Assembly: GCA_030248295.1 (NCBI GenBank)
Contig: JASANH010001028.1
Span: 310,001 to 374,000 of the forward strand
Length of the DNA: 64,000 bases
Direction of reading: 5' to 3'
From: Mesodorylaimus sp. YZB2_4
Taxonomy: Eukaryota; Nematoda; Enoplea; Dorylaimida; Dorylaimidae
Shown: positions 32,910 through 43,900 of the stretch, piece after piece
Layout: each line of letters begins with the position of its first letter
Numbering within the stretch: position 1 is the first letter of the stretch
Made by a program: the position numbers and the translations under genes
The notes under the pieces: model-generated
Told to the model about the DNA's origin: nothing
What the model saw: only the letters and a program-made list of their open reading frames with translations
The model's database searches: none

Positions 32910-33553
32910 TTGTAGAATCTACGAGTATTTTGTATTTGTGATAATTTTGCAATGCAAAATATGTATTGTCAGCGACCTTATTTTTATGCTTTGATAGCAA
33001 ACGTAACTTTCTGTGGCGAGTATAATAGATATGTTTCTGAAATTCTTGATGGATTGGGTATTGTAGGGTAAACTTCTTATGTATCTGTGGTGCTAGCTGA
33101 ACTGGGTTATTATTTATTTCCAAGAAAAGTCTGTTGCGACAGACATAAATCTTATAAATAGCCACTGCATCTTTGCTCGTGTAAGTTTCCCCCACCGCCT
33201 TTTGTATTCCAGTCCAACGCTGGACGCGAAAAACATAGCGGAAAAACTACATCCTGCAGCCAAGCCAAAGTGGGAAAGCATAATTCCTGGAAAGTAACTT
33301 AAATGGTTTTGAGAAAACAAAACACAGCGCTCTGTTTGAGATACGATTCATAGGCTCTAGATTACTACTGGGTTTCAGTTATGCAGCTCTCAATGTAAGA
33401 GCGAAAATGGTGCAGGATTACAAGCACTGAAATGAAGCAAGAAATGCAACCGCTAATAAGATTGTATGACGACCATCGCACACTAAAAAGCAAACACATC
33501 GATTGGTTTTCACTTTCACTTTCACGAAAGCTGTAAGTTTTAGGTTTAAACGC
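32910..33553. other. Intergenic between convergent genes
   Basis: Holds the 3' end of the tropomodulin gene and the 3' end of the minus-strand channel gene. No further coding signal seen. Confidence 0.45.
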
Positions 33554-36500
33554 CTATTTCTTAGAGGCACTTTTAGTGATTTTCTTGTGCAGAATAATAA
33601 CCCCGTAAGCCAAGGCTTGCAGAATTGATATCACAGAAAGTCCCAAGTACACGCCCCACACACCGCCTATTTCGCAGAATGCTACATAGAATATACGTTA
33701 TATACGTTATATTGATGCGTTCTTCGATAGATAGCGTGTAAGAAGCTGTTGGAGAATAGACGCGAATCCTGGTGATGCTATGATTGCGTCTTAGGTGTGA
33801 AATTTCGCCTGGTTCTTGTTGATATTTGATGTAGCCGTAACTGGCCGACCATATCGAATAGGACCAGCGAGAGCACGGAGCTGGGCTGATTAGCTGTAAT
33901 GTTTTTGGTGTAGTCTTGCAGCTAAAACAAATAAGTCCAAGAGCTACTAGAGAATCTGGGGGTGTCCAGCTTACGCGCTGTTCAAGATCGAATTGACTTT
34001 CCACGAGTCTTGGGACTTGCGGCATTTTTCCAATAAGTAACTGCAGCATTGCAAATACGATTTGGACATTGCATTGGGTTCCATTTTCAGGGACGTATGC
34101 TAACAGTGGTGTCGTGTAACCTACTTCTGATGCCATCATATCCAGAGCCACATCAGTCATGCATAACAACCGATTTGAATCATAGTAGTCAAAGCGGTTT
34201 GGTTTGCGCAGTTTTTGATCAGCTAATCAGCCAGTGATATCCTGCGTTTTGGTGGGCGACGCAAAGAGCGATAAGTGCATCGGCTCCGCTTATGATGGCC
34301 ACAGGGGTTGCGACCACACTTGGTAATTGGTCGACGTGTACAATGATACCGTCTAAGGCGATGTTTTCGTCAAATACCACGAAGTCCGAATTGACAATGG
34401 CGTCCACTTTAAGCCCGCTGCTTGCAATGCTGGATGGATCCATGGCCTGTCCTCCAGGGACCTCTGATAAATTCGATAGTTGGCGAATTTTGTTCACCGT
34501 AGCCAGGAAACGACTTTGAAGATGGCGCCTGCTAACGTGGCATATTTGATTGGTGTGAACATCATCGCAAGGTGAGCTGATGTAGAGGCTCGACTGGCAA
34601 TCGATACTCTTCACGGAGCCAGGAGCTGGGAGCTTCACCCGTCAGGGTGATGCTTTAGCCATGGGCTACTGTAGGTCAAAAGACTTGGTTGCCCCCGGGT
34701 TTTTTGCGTGGTGCAAAAACTCTACTCTCTTCAGTAATACGGACCCAGTATCACTTACAGCATTTTCTGCTATTTTCAAAATCTCTCGTGAAAGACCTCC
34801 ATTTTCCAAATGTTAGGATATTGTATGGACACTACAAATCCTCACTTGCACCCGCAGGTTAGACCATTTTGAAGCTCCATAGTTCTATAGGCAACAAGCA
34901 AGAAAGGGTTTGGGGTATAAGCATTTGTGAAGTCTTCAATGACCTACAAAGCCTCAGCAGTACATACAGTACTGCATGTTACCTAGCCAGCTGTGCACAA
35001 CCATTGCCAATATGGCTGTGTACGATATTGCCTTATTTTCTGCTTCTATAAAAATGCCTGACGAGAGATCTCCATCGCCAGATGCTAGGATATTGTATGC
35101 ATATTGCGAATCCTCACTTGTACCCGCAGGTTTGACCCCATAGCCTATATGGAAACACTTCGGGATTTTCAGATATGCTACCACTGGGGAAGTCGTAAGC
35201 CCTACACGAGGCTTCAGCAGCGCATATGTGACATAGGTACAGTGAGCAGCTTTGCGGAACTCTGCGACCAACAATTTGGTCGCATGTTAGCACACGATTT
35301 TGCGGACTAGAGACGCCCCTAGCCAGCATTATCCCCGGGCTGTTCGCACCATTTGTGTAGGGGCAGCCCTAGTCCCTAGTTGATGTCACTCAGCAACTAG
35401 CAACCGATAAGACTGGATTACACCCGCGAGCGCAATGGCTGCCTGTTTGCATTCAATATGTCCACAAGAACCGCATATCTGCTTATTTCAACCTTGACCC
35501 CCACTCTATCCCTCACTTATGTAACATGTGCCTGGAGCGCAGTGTGCCCATCGATTGGCACAAGTGGAACGTAGTCAACCTCTCGGGTTGATGTTTCACC
35601 AGTCTTAGACTACTAGAGGTCGCTGCTATGAGTGTTATGCGAGGTGCGTAAGCTCCCCGCGGCACCACCTACGCGCCCCAAGGATTCGTCCGACTGACGG
35701 GAGTAAGGCGTCTAGACTCAGGGCGACACCAGGCAAGACGTAGGTGGTGGGCGCGTGTTACACTTACACTTATACGCCAACAGGTACCGTCATCCGGGGC
35801 TATTTCGGACGTTTTCTCCCTACTGCGCTACAATCATTATCGAATATCTAACCAAAAAATCCAAACCTTATACGCCAATAGGTACCGTGATCGATGAAAA
35901 TATAGTCTGCCGCTAAGCAGCAGTTGAATTTCTGACCAGCAAAGGTGCAGTTTGATAGGGTTTCTGGGCAAGGGCACTCAATACGCTACTGACACGCACA
36001 CTTGTCCTTTCAATGGACGCTTCGAGTGCCTTCAGAGCTATGGTGGGCAGCAAAGGGTTTGCGCTAGCGTATTCAGCATTCATTGGAGTGTTGATGATAA
36101 AATCGACTACTGTCTCTGCTGTAAGGCCGACTCGGCGAATGCGACGCAGGACGTTTTCAGGAAAATGCAAATACTTGGTTGCTGTCTGGCTTCCCATTAA
36201 GGGCAAACAAATGGTGACGTTAGGAAAGGGGGACGCCACGTTGATCACTTGGGCTTCATTGTAGATGCTGGCTGATTGACCAGCCTATCGGCTCCCAACA
36301 CAGCAGGAAGAGTAGATGACACCACCACCGAGAAAGACAACTATGGCACTCACGAACATGAACCGCTCGAGCTTCGTTTTTGCTTTGTAAACATCTTCGA
36401 TACCAGCGATAGTAATTCTCAAAGCAAACTCGGCCAGTTCGTTTTCTCTTTCATCTTCATTCGCGTCCAAGCTTGTTTCCTTGATGGCCGATTTCAAAAT

Positions 36501-36578
36501 CACGCTTCTGGCCTTCTCAATTTTTGTTTCGTGCGGTTGAAGACGAATTACTTTTGTCGAAGAGGTGGCGGTTTTCAT
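33554..36578 (-). pseudogene. DEG/ENaC-family sodium channel, disrupted
   Basis: Reading on the minus strand: 36578-36288 encodes a cytosolic N-terminus and TM1 (EFALRITIAGIEDV, then FMFVSAIVVFLGGGVIY); 36281-35913 continues with ASPFPNVTICLPL, the post-TM1 FPxVTIC motif of DEG/ENaC channels. Around 35,280-34,990 is extracellular sequence (KCFHIGYG). Around 34,500-34,240 lies GIIVHVDQLPSVVATP, the family's G-x-x-V-x-x-H/V..P strand. 34,160-33,720 includes PAPCSRWSYSIWSASYGYI. The end is EIGGVWGVYLGLSVISILQA, the TM2/selectivity-filter region, and HKK-rich tail, stop at 33554. The gating HG motif of the N-terminus is AG here. Disruptions: an in-frame TAG at 36285-36287 with the frame continuing on both sides, a frame change near 33,700 beside a 9-bp tandem repeat, and a decayed partial duplicate of one exon at about 34,780-34,900. 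I call it a pseudogene; mis-assembly or very short introns are the alternatives. Confidence 0.7.
35770..35896 (+). repeat. Short direct repeat TTATACGCCAAYAGGTACCGT
   Basis: TTATACGCCAACAGGTACCG at about 35,770 recurs as TTATACGCCAATAGGTACCG at about 35,867, about 97 bp apart, in a presumed intron of the channel gene. It may be a local duplication or the edges of an insertion. Confidence 0.5.
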
Positions 36579-37240
36579 TTTTCTGCAGCAGACTTGCGTT
36601 ATGAAGGTTTGACGATGCAGTGGTAAATAGAGATACTGCAGATATTGGACGAACTGGAGTAATCAAATGCACTTGTAGTGTGAAACACCGAGCTTTGACG
36701 AGATAAAGGGTCAGGGAGGACGGAGAGCAAATCCGCCAAGGCCATGATTATGACGTGGCTAATTGCCTAGCTAAGTGATGTTTTGCTAATGCTAGTGACA
36801 TTATAAAGTCCTGTGGGCAATCTCGAGATGGTTTGCGGAGGGTTGGTCCCAGAAGGCAGATATCGAATCGCATCGTTTCATAGTTTGGCGTTTTCTAGTG
36901 CTAACAGAGGACATCATGCGTGGGTGATGATCGCTTCAAAACTGCATTTATCGGAGAAAGATACTTTTTTGCATCATCCTGACAGAAGTTGTTTTAATGG
37001 CTGATACTGTTGCAGTACAGAATGCACTTACAGTACTCTACGCACTGTATAGTCCACTTGTAGATGGGTAATAACTGACAAAAAGTAAAGACTCGCAACG
37101 GTTACAAGTCGCAAGTACGTAGACAAGTTCTCGCAACAGGTAGGTAGTTAGGTGCAGCACTTACACTTCACTTCATGACTGCACTTAATTTTAAAATATA
37201 CTAAGATGGCCTGGGTGATCATGGTGTGACAGGCGTGGAT
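36579..37240. other. Upstream of the channel gene, no other gene recognised
   Basis: Presumed 5' flank of the minus-strand channel gene. Short TACAGTAC-type repeats near 37,015-37,060; no coding signal. Confidence 0.35.
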
Positions 37241-37259
37241 ACTTATCCACACCTATGAG

Positions 37260-37640
37260 TGCGCTAGTTCAAAGAGCAGCTCTGCCTGTCCTAAGGCAGA
37301 GCAAGACACGAGACCACGAGCAGCGAGATCGAGGCCGAGTGACGATTTGGTCTGCAGGCGTCGGTTGAGGACTGGTCTTGAGCTCCCTGTCGAAACTGTT
37401 CTGAGCGTAACCAAGCCTGGTAGGCGTAGGCGGGAGATGGCCAACCGAAGTCGGCGGGACAAAAACTCCGACTAGAGCAGGATAGTCTTGCGACTATACC
37501 TACGGCTGAAACATCAACCCGAGGGGTTGACGTCTCCCAGCCAGGGGAGAGTATCGATTACTCTCTCCCACTCACCATGGCCTACCAGGCACGAGGGTTA
37601 CATGAGCACTTCGGCTCGTCAGAACCTCATCTCATTCACA
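37260..37640 (+). repeat. Diverged relative of the 25.46-kb MITE
   Basis: CAGCGAGATCGAGGCCGAGT..TTGGTCTGCAGGCGTCGGTTGAGGACTGGTCTTGAG matches the MITE interior (GAGCGAGATCGAGGTCGAAT..TTGGTTTGCAGGCATCGGT..AACTAGTCTTGAG), interrupted here for brevity. A second block, GAGCACTTCGGCTCGTCAGA at about 37,610, matches the MITE's GAGCACTTTGGGCTCG..GTCAGA. About 200 extra bases lie between them. Intact terminal repeats were not found. Confidence 0.55.
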
Positions 37641-40158
37641 TCCCGCCAACATCTGCAGTTTCACACTCCCGGCATGAGACCCCACACTGCCCTTGCGGTG
37701 CAGTTGGTAATATGACCCTCGTAAGTCGTGGGCAACTGCGAGTAGGGAAGGATTATTGATCTTCCCTACCAAAGAGGCGTCAACCACTCTGCCATGCTTC
37801 AGCTGCAGGTAAGTCGTAAGAGTCTCCCTGCTCCAGTCAGAGATTTTGTACCACTACTTTGCTCCGTCACATCCTCTTTTCCGGGCGCTTATCAGAGGGT
37901 TGCAGCGACAAACTCAACCCGAGGTGTCGTGGACTACATCGGCTTGTTCCTGTGTCTTAGGCGTTCTCTTGACAAGCCCTAGTTTACTCTAGGACGAGTC
38001 AACGAATCTAGGGTTTTGAAGGGCGCTTTTGTCAAAGGCGCGCAACAAGGGGCCTGTTTTAAATTTGAGCCACTCTTACAACTAGACCATTGGAGAGCCT
38101 GATAGAGATGCGCAATTTGGCAGAGGCACTTTACACAGGCAGCGCTTTCACCTCTGCTGTGCACCAGAGCTGGGATAGACTGTAGCTTATCTGATCCAGA
38201 GATCCAGGTGTACGATGGGTCTTTTCTACTGGCGTCCAAGCGGGAAACTGGTGTAGGACTCGTCTCCCGTCTTGGTATAAGAAAGCAGTTGGTGAATAAA
38301 TGATGCATATCCAATGGTGATCCGTGACCTAAAACAAATTTAAAAAAGCGAATTGAAAACAAACAAAGTCAATCTTATCATGCAAAGGTTAGCTTGGCAT
38401 GCACTATCGTTTCGATCAGTTGCATTACCTTTGAGGATTATTTGCGTAAGATAGTACGTGCCATACTGTTTGGAAGCAGCCTCTGATGCATTCTCTTGGA
38501 AATAGATTTTTATGTACAAGGATTCATGATTCAGAAGGGACGCCGCGGCCGAAAATTTGTGGTGCGTTTAAGCTGCATTCAAAAGCCGTTGCTTGTCTTG
38601 GCTAATCAGACGTTATTGTGCGCTGGGTGTGGGAAATTGGGTTGCAAGTGGCAAGTCCGCGCTGCCAATTATATGCATGGTATCCAACCAGTCGCAAGCT
38701 GACATGCCGTTTTATTAGGAGTAACTTCTTGTGCTCGCAAAAGCATTTTCCAAACAATTCAGTTGAGTCCCGGACAGCAGAGAGCGCCAGAGTGGTATTC
38801 TTGTCAAAAGTACCAGAAAGTCGAAGGAGACATTTGAGAAAATGGGTTCTGCTGTATGCGATACTGAAGGCGAATTTTAATGAATCAGCAGTTTTTCACA
38901 GCGACGAATTTCGGCGATGAAAAAGTGGAAGAACTCTAAATCATGTTTCGCTGCACAACAATTTGCATCCCATTTATAAAATCGTTAATTCTATGCTTAT
39001 AGTGCCTTATAATAGATTACTACAATATTTAATTATGATTCATTACTGACCTCAATTGTGTTCTCCCTCGAGTAGAATACTGTGCATTGCAGACTGATCT
39101 ATAATCGGTGAGTGCAATTCATTTTCTTAAAAGCAGGATGCTTTCGATGGTCTTGAGTAACTCAGCAAAGTATTCGTAGATCAGTTTGCTTTTAGATCAG
39201 ACACCCAGGCTGGTTCACTTGCCTGTTTACCGATATCTGCATTACGGCATAGTGTCTTTTATCATCGAGGAGATGCCAAACTGACGACGAGATCACCGCT
39301 TCTCGAATTTAGCTTTAAAACAGGCTTTTTGTTAGGTTCGACTCATGTGAAGCACAGATGTCCAAGCTTCAAATTCTTGACCCCACCCCCCTCCTTCCGT
39401 CCCCCCCCACCATTTTGTATGCGTGACTTCGATGCATCCATGAGCGGTGATAGTGACACAACAGTGCTTTTTTGTGCAAACTCAATTCTCACGGGATTAT
39501 CGCAAAGAAAACTTTATTTTGAACGTGGCTTGGCGATATTGGCAATAACTCACCAATCTTTCGGTCTTTCTCGATTCACGACACATCAGCATGTTTGCAA
39601 ATAAGTGACAAATCGCATTCGAGCATACAGTACTTGTGGAGGTTATCTGTTTTGTTCAGATTTCGAAAACGTTTGACTTGACTGCAATGCCAGATTGTTA
39701 GTTCCTCCCCGAATTCGTCAAACAAATCAACACGATTTTCAAATCACTTTATGTGGGAGGGTGCGATATTTGGTATCGCTCTAATAATCACCGCCCTGGT
39801 CATAATGCGCGTGATGCAAAATATAGGGCGCGCGAAGGCAAACGAAATCTATCTACTCTACGTAAGTGCCATACTCGGAAAAATATACGATTTAGAATTG
39901 AGAGCCCGCGTTTTCTCGTCGTTGAACTTAGGGAAACGAGATTCGGCAACGTTTTCCCATGAAAAAAACTTCGGGTGACTGGGTTAGTACAAACGACAAT
40001 GTCGACGATCCGCTCGACGAAGTTTCGTGGTCAGCTAGTCGCTGGCCGAGGTGTAGGTTCGGGTTTTAGGCCTTTCGTTCAAAAATCGACGATATTGTAC
40101 ACCCGTGTATATTTGTATGGTGCATGTGGGACAGGGTGACTGGCCGTGTACAAACGAT
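37641..40158. other. Intergenic; no gene supported
   Basis: A 127-codon minus-strand frame at 37,979-38,362 matches nothing I know. At 39751-39861 a short frame with one hydrophobic stretch (FGIALIITALVIMRVM) ends at a perfect donor TAC|GTAAGT, so it could be a first exon, but no partner exon in phase was found. Confidence 0.35.
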
Positions 40159-40917
40159 ATGACACCATGGCGAGCCATACTTTTCTTTTTCTCCATGTTC
40201 TCCAATGTGCGGCATTCTTCTTGTCAAATTGACTTTTTGTCGGGGCTTGGTCGATTATTTCAAGCACCAAATGCGGGAACAAATATTTTAAACAGCCTAA
40301 ATAACGGAGCCGACGGGGATCCGAATGGCCAATGGACTAATAAGGGCGAAGGTAGGGCTGTTTTATCATTACATTTTGGGGTGTCACGTTATCAGTGCAT
40401 GGGTAGAAAATGTCTAAGTTCAGCAAAGCCTGAGACCTTGGGCCTAGTGCCCTGACGCGGGTCATGATCCACAGTCGATCCCACGATCCTCAAACTCAAT
40501 TTCCAGCAACCGTGTCACCTCTTATCTTTTCTAGCCTGTCTCCCATATATTGGTGATTTAGCCAAATTATTTTGGGGCAATTGCAAACAGCAAGCCGACA
40601 CTCGCACTTGGTTAGCTTGGTCGAAAACTATACAAGATGCATTCGAAAATGGCAAAATCACGTTGGATAGTGCTGTGAAGGAAACCTGCCGCCTGACTGC
40701 TGAAAAGGAGACTTGCGAAACGATGGGAAAACGATTAGCAAACTGCGATGTATTCGGTGTGATTCAAGCCGCCTTACAAATGTCCCAATCGCAACAACGA
40801 TGCGAGAAAATCAAAGGGTTCATTTTCCAGCCACAAAATGGTTTACAAAATGCAGGGCAGTTAGTTGGAAATGAAATTGTTGGCGGATTTGTGAGAAAAT
40901 TTTTGTTTGGGCAATAA
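40159..40917 (+). CDS. Small putative secreted protein with conserved-looking Cys spacing, two exons
   Basis: Exons 40159-40351 and 40535-40917 join in phase (GAAG|GTAGGG ... TTTTCTAG|CC), giving 191 residues. The N-terminus MTPWRAILFFFSMFSNVRHS has a basic residue and a short hydrophobic core, suggesting a signal peptide. A Gly/Asn-rich segment follows (NAGTNILNSLNNGADGDPNG). The second exon is a compact, likely helical domain with six Cys (CLPYIGDL, WGNCKQQ, KETCRLT, KETCETM, LANCDVF, QQRCEKI), consistent with three disulphides. The tail is QFVRKFLFGQ-like. AATAAA overlaps the stop codon (40913-40918), so the mRNA may end almost at once. I do not recognise the family. Start choice is uncertain because the signal peptide is weak. 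Confidence 0.5.
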
Positions 40918-40929
40918 ATTGCAGTATTG

Positions 40930-43900
40930 CAAGTGAAGAGAGAAAACTTAGCCGCAGTCAGACAAGGACTCTGACTACTTTACAAGTATAAGTAGGTCCA
41001 AAACTAAGGTGACTTTGAAAGACAAGGCAGTGTCGAGTGCAGTAAGCACGTTTGTTGGACGATGACGATAGGTTCTCATTCAGTAAGTCAATTATAATTT
41101 ATGTATAATACTGAAAATATTAGAGATCCACAATACTTTGTGATTTCTCGAACAAATAAGCAAAACAGAAACCCACTGTTCAACTCTATGTTGCCAGTTT
41201 TTCTGCATAAAAGCGTCATACGACGTCAAGGATTTCTCCCATATGAGCCTTCATATTTAGTTACGTCAATTACCCTCTAATCGTAAGAAAAAATTTTATC
41301 ATAATGTTAGTTTTCATGTTTCAGAGGGTTGGTATCAAATCCTCGTGCTTATGGCACCTGATCTTGTTGATTCCTTTCTTTCTCAATCACGATGAAGACA
41401 TCGACAAGGTCTCTTATCGATTTATTTGATTCTCTGCCATTTCAAGACAGGAATAGTAACTGGAAGAAACCGATATGAGCGTGTAAAATACAGCTTTTTG
41501 ACTTTAACGTAAAAGGTAATGATTTTTGACAGCTTTTTCAACATCGTCGCTCTCTGAAAACTAAAAGTGACGTGCTTGATCCAGTCTAATTTTTTACATT
41601 GACGCAGTGCAACACGGCTTGCATTATTCGAGAAAGATTATGTCAAGAAAAATTTCAATAATGAGAAGACGTAAAAAGCCGATTCCGCTAAGGAAGGAGA
41701 TTCGAGACAGCAAATTATTCATCCTTCGCATCATTTGATCAAGCTCGAGTCAGCTTCTGCTCTGCAGGGGGAGACCATGTATAATCTGGCCTTGAAAGCG
41801 CATTGGAGGCAAACAGGCCTTGCAGGCCTGATACTACCAGTTGATTGTTCAATGCTCAGACGGGAGCCTTTTTTCGAATATTTAGTGTTTTGCATCGACT
41901 TTATGCCCGTTATTTCAGGTCCTTGCTTCCGCTTGGGCACGATCATTTTGCCACCATTTTAAGTCCAATAAATTTTTTATTTCTCGACGCTGAAGTCCTG
42001 AATGTGAATGTTCTCATAAGTGGAAACCCAAATCCGTGAGCTGTAGACACGTCCCTTCTTACATCTATCTTTTAAACCTCCAGCACTTCCGCTCTGTCTC
42101 TTTGTACCCTTGCTGGAATTCGTTCTCTTTTCCCTCCATGATGCTGCATCTCTGTTGAGGAGCTTTTCCCAGCAGGCTTCGTCAAATAAGCCAAGATATT
42201 TTCCAACTATTATCTCTGTTTGATACGCGTTTTCTAATTGGCTGTTTATCCCAGCGGGATACCGGATCTGTATGTTGTACTAGCACTGCGAATTGTCACA
42301 CGAGCTTAGCTGGGGTGCTTTGGGTTTGAGACCCACTGTCAGTGGCCGGAAATGCTTTTGAGCTGCATGCAGCTCATTTGCTTGAACGTATTCCATTTTA
42401 CACCGATGAACCATTATTTGAGCGTAAATTGCCCCATCATCTCTGCACTGGGGTTACAGCAATAACTTATTCAACTACCTAAGACCAAGAAGGCCACTTT
42501 TCATGCCGCCATTAAAAATAGGTTATTCTTCTTTTTTTCGATCGTTCACTTGGCGCTATAGCGCGCGAGTGAGCTGTGTGATAGCGACAAATGTCTGTAC
42601 TCCAGAGAGCATTGCAAGCAGTTTGACAAGGATACGAGCAATCAAGCCGAGAAATAGGCTGGACTTAATCACTTTAAACGACCAGGCGTCATGGCGTACC
42701 AATTCACATTTATCCACCACTACTGTACTCGCAGGTCGATCTAGCTTGTGAAAAGAAATGACTGGAAACTGCGTTGCGCACCCTTGCCCAAGTAGGGCAG
42801 CGCGTGGGCGAGTACTTATTTCGCCTTTCATGCAGTGCACTAACATTGACCTGGACAAGACAAGGGCTCTCCTTCGCGTGTTTATCGTAATTTGCTCAAT
42901 TTCATCCAGCTGAGCCCGAAAGCATTGGCCTGCAAGCTCAAATGCAGTTGAGCACTCACGATGGCCATCTTTTAAACTGCGCGTAAATTATGCATGCTCA
43001 AATGTGAGGCAATATTTTTACTCGCTTCGTCGAGTCGTAGAGTGCAGGCACAGACGGATCGAGGCAAGTCGAGATAGCCATTTTGGACAAGATAAATTTA
43101 TATAGATTGCTGGCGGCATTGTTATTACTGGTTTCCCCTCGCTCCCGCTGCGTTGTATCCTTGGAACTAGCTTTCTGCCAGCGTCTCCAGGATGGGTGCT
43201 GGTCGATTTCCGTTAGCTTATGGCCCCCTTTTTGTGAGCTACAATGGGTGAGCTTGATTTTTTGTGCGTATCGCTAGGTGAGCCAGGCGCCTGCTTATAG
43301 GTAACTAAAGATTGATGCACTCTAGCCAATGACATGGCTTGAAACCTGGTGGGATGCGCGAGGAAAGATTTACACGTTTGATTGATGATTCTGGCGCAAG
43401 AATTTGTACGGCTTGGGAATTAATGTGTGGAGGCGCAGTTTCGAGTATTTGTCAGCCATTTTTCTCGGCAGAACATAAATATATTGAGGGCTGCTAGCAA
43501 GTTTGGAATCTCCTATTTGTCTAGCCAGAAGCATTGGTGCCAAATCCCCTGCCAAAATTGTGAGTCAACGCATCTCACGTTTCTTTTAAATTAATCGATC
43601 TGTTAGGGGTCAACATGCTGTCTGACTGTGAGTGCCTCTCCGTCAGCATGGTCGACCAGTCTTGCGCCCCTATAACTATTTCATAGCCAAGGAGAGCTCT
43701 CACAATAGTTTTTGTATTCTGTACCTTGGAATGTGTTCCCATGTCGTGTTATTGTTGTAAACAATTTGGACTTTGTCACTAGCCAAACGTGGGCACACAT
43801 TATTAGCTGGATCATTTCCACAAGACTACCCTGCATCACCATTTTCATGCCACTTGTTCTCTTCCCACCGCCTTTTGAAACTTCTTTGATGCTGATTTTA

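Noticed and set aside
37979-38362. 127-codon minus-strand frame
   Set aside because: No domain, no splice partners; region is repeat-rich.
39751-39861. Possible first exon with a membrane segment and a perfect GTAAGT donor
   Set aside because: No downstream exon in matching phase found; the nearby secreted gene has its own start and needs another phase.
43605-43670. GGGGTCAACATGC...GTCGACC hairpin as a regulatory RNA
   Set aside because: Short, imperfect and isolated; chance palindromes of this size are expected.
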